A DNA stretch of 64,000 nucleotides from Gautieria morchelliformis (Eukaryota; Basidiomycota; Agaricomycetes; Gomphales; Gomphaceae): the NCBI GenBank assembly GCA_015179125.1, contig WHVA01000239.1, forward strand, positions 62,001 to 126,000, in the 5' to 3' direction. Position numbers and translations under genes: made by a program. This document shows, piece by piece, positions 57,736 through 64,000 of this stretch. Position 1 is the first letter of the stretch. Every line of letters starts with the position of its first letter. The notes beneath the pieces were generated by a model. It was not told the DNA's origin, did not search any database, and was given only the letters and a program-made list of their open reading frames with translations.

Positions 57736-58145
57736 GGATGTCCTTTGTGAGCGACACGCAAAATATTAGCAATCAGCGCCAGCGACAATCGACCCGTACC
57801 CAGGGAGGTGGCACCGGGTGGGAGGCGTAGTCGATGTCTTGAGGTCTGGCGACGTTTCGATTAGGATCGGTCACGAGATGATGCGCGGGACATTCTATTT
57901 CTATAGAGATACAATGAGTCAGGCACGCGAAGATCATAGCCTCCGTGCGTAACATCGCCATTGCGTCGCAGCTGCCCGAGCTAAACCGTACGATCTGATG
58001 GCCCCGGTGTCAGGACCAATGCATGTAGACCGATGAAGTTAAGTTGACTCACCCAAGATTTTTGCTAAATGTCTCACTGCTATGTACCCATGGCACAGGT
58101 CCCCAAGGGAAGCCGTCCCGATGAGATGTGTACTACCCATCCGGC
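57736..58145. other. No assignable gene
   Basis: Short frames only; nothing recognised. Confidence 0.35.
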
Positions 58146-58430
58146 CTTCAGAGATGAATTATGGCTGGCGGGCACGTGTCGGGAGCGTTGCTAATGCGTT
58201 CCTTCGGCTTCGGACTCCTGGCTTCAGGCTCCTGGCTACTTGACTTCTTGCGCTTCTTCCTCCCGATCTTGGCGACTTGCCTGTTGCCAATCGGAGCTTG
58301 GCGCTCGATGCTTCCATTGATTGCCCTGTCTGTTGCTTCCGTACTTCCGTGTGCCGGTTATAGCGCCGGTCCCCACTTTGTGTACAGCGCAACCATTTTT
58401 TGTCCATGAGCGCGGAGACGTATGTTCCAT
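58146..58430. repeat. Duplicated segment, copy 1 (partner 61630-61905)
   Basis: Similar to 61630-61905 over about 280 bp with substitutions and small gaps (for example CTTGCGCTTCTTCCTC and CTTCCATTGATTGC in both). On the plus strand both could give a hydrophobic peptide with ASVxPCAGYSxGP; on the minus strand both give a basic Ser/Arg peptide with QSM EASSAKLR. Coding strand undecided. Confidence 0.6.
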
Positions 58431-58512
58431 CGGGTCTCTACTCGGTAGCGTTCTCTCCAGACGGCAAGCGCATCGTCTCGGGATCCGATGACGAGACAAT
58501 CCGGGTCACCGG
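58405..58512 (+). pseudogene. Single WD40 blade fragment
   Basis: Reads GLYSVAFSPDGKRIVSGSDD followed by ETIRV, a near-consensus WD40 repeat, then loses similarity. In agaricomycetes such repeats belong to long NACHT-WD40 or related proteins. Only one blade is present. Confidence 0.7.
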
Positions 58513-58623
58513 GTGTGGGACCCAGAAATGCTTCTTTCTTATATCACCGAGCTTGAGTAGCCGAGATATATATATACTGAGCGCTCGGCACCCTACTTCC
58601 ACACGCCGTACAGGGCAGGTATT

Positions 58624-59670
58624 GGGTGACTATCCGTAACCCAAATTCCTAAAGTCGCAGTTCTAAACCGTGGGAGCGATCCACGTCCCCTCATTTAGAA
58701 CACAGTTCCAAACCGTAGTGCCAAATTTAGGACATGTCCTAGCTGCTCGGCCCTCAAGTGTGCCGATATGGAGTTCACCCTCACGACCGACCTCAAGGAA
58801 GAGGAAGAACCCCTACAATATTATCTGTGAGTCTATTATATTGCACCTACAACGTGCGCACACTTGTAAGTGCATTGGGCTGAATCAGATTCGGGCAGTA
58901 TATTTTGACATCTGGAGGAGAGCTGAATGTGATGGTATCTTGGTTTCATATTGGGTGGAGGAGCACTAAATTCTACTGTCAAGTTTGGATATATTTAAGT
59001 ATTTATTGTTCTTCGCACTTATTCGCCCGCAAATTCTGGATGCATGTTGAGATGGTGTACAGACATTCAACCCCATCTTCTCCTGGTTCGCACTCGTAAG
59101 TTTTCCCTCTTTCCCTGGCAATCATGGAATGGTTCGCGCAGGGTTGCCTGCGAAGGGCTAGCGCAACTTATATTGCATTTGTATGTCGGCCTATGGTGTG
59201 TTTCCCTCTTGTACCACAGACCTGACAACCCTTTGTATCAGAGCATCGTGAGTAGTAATGCGTTAGAAGATCTTGCTTATACCATCTGGAATTTTGTTTA
59301 TTTTTTCTCCGAAAAACAATTTTAAAAACTACATACTACTATATTAATATTTAGTTCTCATTGGAGGGTGGATTAATGTCCTCAACACAATGTTGACTTT
59401 TCTTCTACCTAGGCCTCTTAGTCATGTGTTTCGGGAGCAAAACCCGAAAAGGGACCTTCGCTATCAAATTGGTGGTGGGTAAGGTTTGGAACAGCAAAAA
59501 AAATCTAGGAAGGGGGTCCGGACCCCCTTCCTAGATGTTGCGTTTAGGATCGTGCGTTCACCATCGGCGGGGCTTGAATTAGTCATGTGATCATCGGCTA
59601 AGGAGCGGAGCGGGTATCCGAATGATCTAGAACCACGAATTTAGGAATTTGGGCTTACGGATAGTCACCC
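58624..59670. mobile_element. Non-autonomous TIR element (TSD ATT)
   Basis: Begins GGGTGACTATCCGTAA and ends TTACGGATAGTCACCC; the inverted match extends about 30 bp to CCAAATTCCTAAA with small mismatches. ATT lies on both outer sides. 1047 bp, with no transposase frame recognised. It contains a 34-bp perfect palindrome at 59503-59536. Confidence 0.75.
59503..59536. repeat. 34-bp perfect palindrome
   Basis: ATCTAGGAAGGGGGTCC followed directly by its reverse complement, no spacer. Preceded by an A8 run. Confidence 0.9.
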
Positions 59671-61629
59671 ATTGATGAGTGTGGCGTGATGGATGATCGC
59701 CGCGTGATCGTGATCGTGTGGCGTGATTCATGATCGTGTTCGCGTGGCGTAATTGATTGCGGGTGGCGGCCTGATCGTGATCGGTTGGCGCGTGCCTGAT
59801 CAGGCTCGTGACGCGCCACGTCATCATGGCTCCCGTGCGTAACTGGCGATTCTCAATGGCCGTCTATTGCTAGAGCCTTTCTATCGACCCTAGAGTATAT
59901 CTGTCCTGAGACTCTCCGTCCACCTTCCGCCGTTGTTCCCTCTTCCCACTTTCCGGCCCCTGGTAGTGTGCGTGTGCGTGCCTGAGCTGGTACCGTCTGC
60001 CTCTTGGCACTCCACCTTTCCTGTTCTTCCCTCGTTCTCGTTCCTTTCCCGTCTCCCTCCATGCCGCTTGCCGTTCTGCCTCCCGTTCCATCACGCAACT
60101 GCTTTCCATATAAGCGCACTCTCGCCTTCACCCACTCCACCATACGACTACCGGTAGAACGCAAGGCAATCATACCCTCTGTCTCAGAACTCCATGCGTC
60201 GGGTGTGTCGTGGTGTGGCTTGGGTCCTGCGATGCTTCAGGAGGTGCGTCCTCCTTCCCATATTCGCGTCCCAAGGCCATCTCGCGTTCTGGCCTAGCAG
60301 CCTTGTCAGGTCGGGCATGACGTAGTATGGAATTTTGCAGTGCGTCCTTTCCTGGCAACCTCGCACACGTCGACGACCAGTGGCGCAGTACAAGCTCTCA
60401 CCCACACTCTCCAAGCCTCGCGTCCCGTCCTAATATCCAGCTCGACGGCATCGACGGGTGCTTCACGCCTGCCTGTCTTTATGTCAGCATGTCTGTGTAG
60501 GCCCTTGGCGTTGAGGGGAGTGGAAAGGGTGCCAATGGGTGTCGCTGGAGCTAGAGGATGTGATGCTTATGACGGTGGCAGAATGGAACGACATGGTGAG
60601 AGGACAACATGAGGCAATGAGGAGGGGGACGACTCGGACGGACGAGCGCCCACGCTCGCACCCGCATGGAATCTGAGACAAGGGAGAATTACGGGGTGGG
60701 ACGATGAGATGAGAGGACGACAGGATGAGAATGAGATGGAAGGATGAAAGAATGACATGGGACGATGGAACGGTAAGACAATGCCGCGCACGAACGATGA
60801 AGGAGGACAAACCTCTGGTCAATGAGTATGATGGATGACACTTCGACACTTCAGTGCGTCAAGGAGTCAATGAGTCGACCCTGAGCCAATTCAGCTCACA
60901 CTCATCCTACCCCACGGTCATGAGTCTGAGGTATGCGGCCGTGGCGTGGTTAGTGTTGAGCGTACACAGCTTGTGTTCGACACATGCTTGGAGGGAGGCC
61001 TTCGGTGAGGCGCATGCCTTATGTTTGAAGTGGTCCACCCTCCCGCATATTCTTGAATTGACCCTTGTCCACGGTCCGTTCTGGTCAACGTAAGCCAAGC
61101 ATTGACCGAAGGAAAGATGGGGAAAAACCAGAAAGTCCCTCGACGCCTACGTCCAAGACAGAATCATTCTTGAAAGGCCGGACAATGCGACCTACCGTGG
61201 AGTTACCGAAGCCACCGACCAGCCCACTCTTTGTCGGCTGGTCTCTCCGCTCCCGACCCCGCCGATAAACATCCTGCCAGTTCCGCCTCTTCCACCCACC
61301 CTCCTTTTGTTCCCTATCACGCGTCGAGCCCATCCTTCCGACGCCGACGCCGACGTCCCTGCCGCATCTCCCATTTTCCCCGTCGCGCGCCAGCGTAGCT
61401 AAGCAGATTGCCTTTATCAACCTCCGCACCTCCTCGCGCGCTGTCCCCGCACCCCAGTCTGCATACCCGCCAAGCCATCCGTTTTCCGCTCGAGCGAGGC
61501 TTTCGGTGGTGCCCTTCAAGTTCCCACCTCGAGCTGAGGTAAATCGTCGTTAACCATCAATCCCGGGGATTCGGTTGCGAGTGAGACGTCCTGCGTCCTA
61601 CGACGGTTTCTCCCACGTGACCCCGTCGG
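59671..61629. other. Host-like, GC-richer DNA; no gene resolved
   Basis: Many short overlapping frames on both strands, none with a motif. A purine-rich GATGAGA/GGACGA stretch lies at 60690-60800, and a Pro/Ser-rich plus-strand frame at 61065-61268 (PESPSTPTSKTESF) may be part of a gene with introns. I could not settle a model. Confidence 0.3.
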
Positions 61630-61905
61630 CGCTTGAGAGATGAATTGGCGCCACGTGTGCCTCTTGCTTGCTTCGGGTTCCTGGCTATGTACTCTTCTTG
61701 CGCTTCTTCCTCGTGATCTTGGCGACTTGCCGCCGTCCCTGTGGTGCTTCTGTACTCGGAGTTTGGCGCTGGATGCTTCCATTGATTGCGTTTTCTGCTG
61801 CTTCCGTCGTTCCGTGCGCCGGTTATAGCCCCGGTCCCCGCTGGCTGTACGGCGCAACCCCTTCCGTGTGCGCATTCCGTGGAGGAGTGTGGAGACGTTT
61901 ATGTT
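61630..61905. repeat. Duplicated segment, copy 2 (partner 58146-58430)
   Basis: See partner. Similarity runs through GGAGACGT and TATGTTC at its right end, which in copy 1 is the start of the WD40 blade. This copy lacks the blade. Confidence 0.6.
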
Positions 61906-61926
61906 CTATTATTTTCGCCGTCTGCC

Positions 61927-61962
61927 ATTCTTTTTATTTTTATTTTTATTTTTATTTTTATT
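61927..61962. repeat. (TTTTTA)n microsatellite
   Basis: Five consecutive TTTTTA-type units. Confidence 0.85.
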
Positions 61963-62934
61963 CTTGCTCGCCTCCACGCACACCAGATGGTCGCTGACAC
62001 TACTCGCAGGGATAACGAGAGGCCTTCCGAACCCCGGCGACTCTGCGGACAAGTGGAGTTTGGCCAAGAGCACGGCCGTGTCGCAACGTGTGCTGCACCG
62101 AACCGCCTCGGGAGATAGTACGAACAGCAGTGGGACGGGTGCTATCGCTGCATCATATGAGGACCTTGTGGATGGGGTGGGAGCGGGGATGCAGCCGCCT
62201 CAAGCGTGGTGACCACCTCGCTCACAGATAATAGGTGAGTCCCCTGTGTTACGCTCAACTGCCCAATAAGGCAACCCGGCCTCGGCACGAGGACGGGTTT
62301 CCATGTTTCCATGGCCGCCGACCGGTCTTTAGCTATCAGTCGCATGCTGATGCTGATGTGGAAACGGGACTCTGGTGAGATTGCAATTTAGTACTTTGGG
62401 TTCACTATGAAACTGCTCAAGCACAAGACAGGCTTCGTTTTGCTGTGTATTTACACTCTATCTTACCCACATGCCCGCCAACACAACGCTTACTGAAGGA
62501 CTGTACCTGGAAGAAATAAATGGACAAGGAGAAGCGAGCGCGAAGGAAGCGACGAGGAGATGATGCGAGGAGAAACGATGGATGAGTGACTCGGCACAGG
62601 CTGTAATGTAGTGTGTAAATAATGGCTAGCGTCGTTGTAATTGGAAAAACCAAGTGTCAGTATGTTCTGAATGTTGAATAGAGTCTATGCGAAGGGGAAC
62701 ATCTGTGCACCAACCGTGCGCCCCCGCTCGTGCTCCCTGTACTCAGACTACGCACCACGGACAAGAGCCGCCGCCATGCGCAGCATTGCGCACAAGTTCA
62801 ATCACCGGCCCGCCTTCGCCCATCCTACAGCGCGCCGCCACCACGCACACGGGGAAGCGCAGGAGCGGGGGGACGCACGCGTGCGTGTACAGCGCGTTTG
62901 CGAGCGTCGTGAGGGTGAGGAGCAAGGGTCCCCC
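61963..62934. other. No assignable gene
   Basis: A plus-strand frame continuing to 62212 (PNPGDSADKWSLAKSTAVSQR) and several GC-rich frames at 62670-62930 show no domain. Could be untranslated or regulatory sequence of the minus-strand gene at the edge. Confidence 0.3.
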
Positions 62935-63964
62935 TCATGTGGCGTCGTGGGCGTAGGGTTTGCCAGCGTAGGCGATGGCTCCTGGGGGCGCGCTTTGGCC
63001 CGCTCGAAGACGGTGTCGGCAGCAAGGGCGAGGAGAGGAGTCTCGCAGCGCCGTCCAGCCAATCTGCCGTAAATGCGCTTCATCCTCCACGATCAGCTGC
63101 GTCTGCTCCTCGCTCAGCCTGGTAGGGTAAGTAATGCTTAGCACGAGGCTGCTCGGCTGCATATTTCTCGTGTCATCAATATTCGATAGACCAAGCGCGG
63201 GTACTGTGGCAGACACAGCGCGGTGATGATGAGGAGACGGCCGGCGTGTGGACATCTCTTCGGCAACGGCCATGCGACCGTCAGCTGATCTGGTAACGAG
63301 ACTCAGTCTATGGATGGCGCATAGACCGACGCCGAAGGCGCTACAGTGACGGTCCGCATACTATTCTGGGATTTCTGCGTGGTAAGAGACCGCTGGGAAT
63401 AGGCCATGTTTGTCCCATGATGACCAGATAACACTGGCACTGGTACTTGACTGGGTGGCTCATATTTCTGATTCAAAGCTTGTGAGAGTTTGGAAGGGGA
63501 GATGCGCGCGGCAGATTCAGATGAAGAGGGCGAGGCTGGGGACGGCGGCGAGCGAGACTCGTCCGACGTATTGGTGTCATAGGCGCTGACACTGCCCTCC
63601 TCGTCACGTTCGTCGGGAGAATCTTCACGCGGCGCAGGAACCTTCAACAAGAGACTGCGAGGCGGCGCGGGATCACAGGGTAGTTTGTGGCGGACGACGA
63701 GGCCTGTGGTCCTCCTTGTGAGTCTGCCATGTCGTGGGTGAGACTGTTCTGCGCGGGTGCTGACGCCTAAGATCCACCGCTTGACTCTGAGTCGTCCAGA
63801 GCGCCTTCGCCAACATGCGCATGCTGAAAGGAGACAGGTTGTTCACTGACAGACAGATCCCCACCGGTACTGGGAGTCGATATCGAGGCCCGACGCAGGG
63901 CGAGGCGGTGCGTAGGAGGAAGGAGGGGAAGAGCGGTGGAGGCAGGGCGCGATACCGTGCTCAA
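62935..63964 (-). pseudogene. Ser/Pro-rich protein, broken frames, unknown
   Basis: Minus-strand fragments that read as one disordered protein entering from beyond the window: PASTALPLLPPTHRLALRR (63900), KVPAPREDSPDERDEEG (63640), YDTNTSDESRSPPSPASP (63570), SQNSMRTVTVAPSASVYAPS (63340), then MSTRRPSPHHHRAVSATVP (63240) and TRLSEEQTQLIVEDEAHLRQ (63110). At least two frame changes separate them, near 63660 and 63305. Low-complexity acidic/Ser composition, no domain recognised. Either a decayed gene or an intact gene with sequence errors or unseen introns. Confidence 0.4.
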
Positions 63965-64000
63965 CTTAGATGTATCGTGCGACGAATTCGGGGAGAAAGG

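Noticed and set aside
1..64000. CRISPR arrays, bacterial operons or prophage
   Set aside because: Introns, LTR elements and a LINE mark this as fungal nuclear DNA; the only regular array is the contiguous 14-bp minisatellite, which has no spacers.
1..64000. tRNA or rRNA genes
   Set aside because: A scan by eye for A/B boxes and conserved rRNA stretches found nothing convincing; a covariance-model search would be needed to exclude degenerate copies.

Overview
The window looks like a transposon-dense accessory block from a filamentous basidiomycete, most likely an agaricomycete. Pointers are host genes with 40-80 nt introns and fungal branch/acceptor signals, chromodomain Ty3 elements, Copia elements with a half-tRNA primer site, an integrase-core gene family and a BTB-type pseudogene of kinds I associate with agaricomycetes, and C-to-T decay confined largely to CpG. 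No intact host gene was found; almost every recognisable protein is either inside a retroelement or broken by one.

Layout: 1-3283 no assignable gene. 3284-6903: 3' half of a minus-strand chromovirus ('element B': 3' LTR, MITE, convergent accessory gene, chromodomain/integrase). 6904-9331: 5' half of another Ty3 element ('element R': LTR and Gag). 9332-10542: exons 1-5a of a host gene ('gene G'). 11992-12986 solo LTR. 13055-25389: an integrase-core gene broken by a nest: a short TRIM-like element (13131-22804, TSD GAGGG) holding a complete Ty3 chromovirus (13793-22570, TSD AACTC) that itself holds a 938 bp insertion, plus a separate MITE at 23685-24256. 25670-26941 solo LTR. 27110-27695 BTB-like pseudogene. 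28155-33527 LINE. 33530-42053: a decayed chromovirus interrupted by a solo LTR (35011-41549) that contains a complete Copia element (35071-40328). 43106-50451: 3' half of element R, interrupted by a solo LTR. 50457-50831: the last exons of gene G. 51442-55948: a complete Copia element with identical LTRs. 56560-64000: more host-like, GC-richer sequence with a WDR24/RTC1-like pseudogene, WD40 fragments, a TIR element and a broken Ser/Pro-rich reading frame at the edge.

The main result is structural. Two reciprocal chimaeric junctions, at 6900-6904 and 43106-43110, are explained by one inversion of about 36 kb with TGACA microhomology. Undoing it rebuilds element R (LTR-Gag-PR-RT-RH-IN-chromodomain-two extra ORFs-LTR), flanked by TTCAG on both sides, and places it inside an exon of gene G, whose reading frame then continues across the insertion point. 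Element R carries two ORFs after integrase that overlap by ATGA. Element B and the Ty3 element at 13.8-22.6 kb instead each carry an intron-containing gene on the opposite strand between pol and the 3' LTR. All seven in-frame stops I found in element R are TGA where CGA is expected, which fits CpG methylation decay rather than random mutation.
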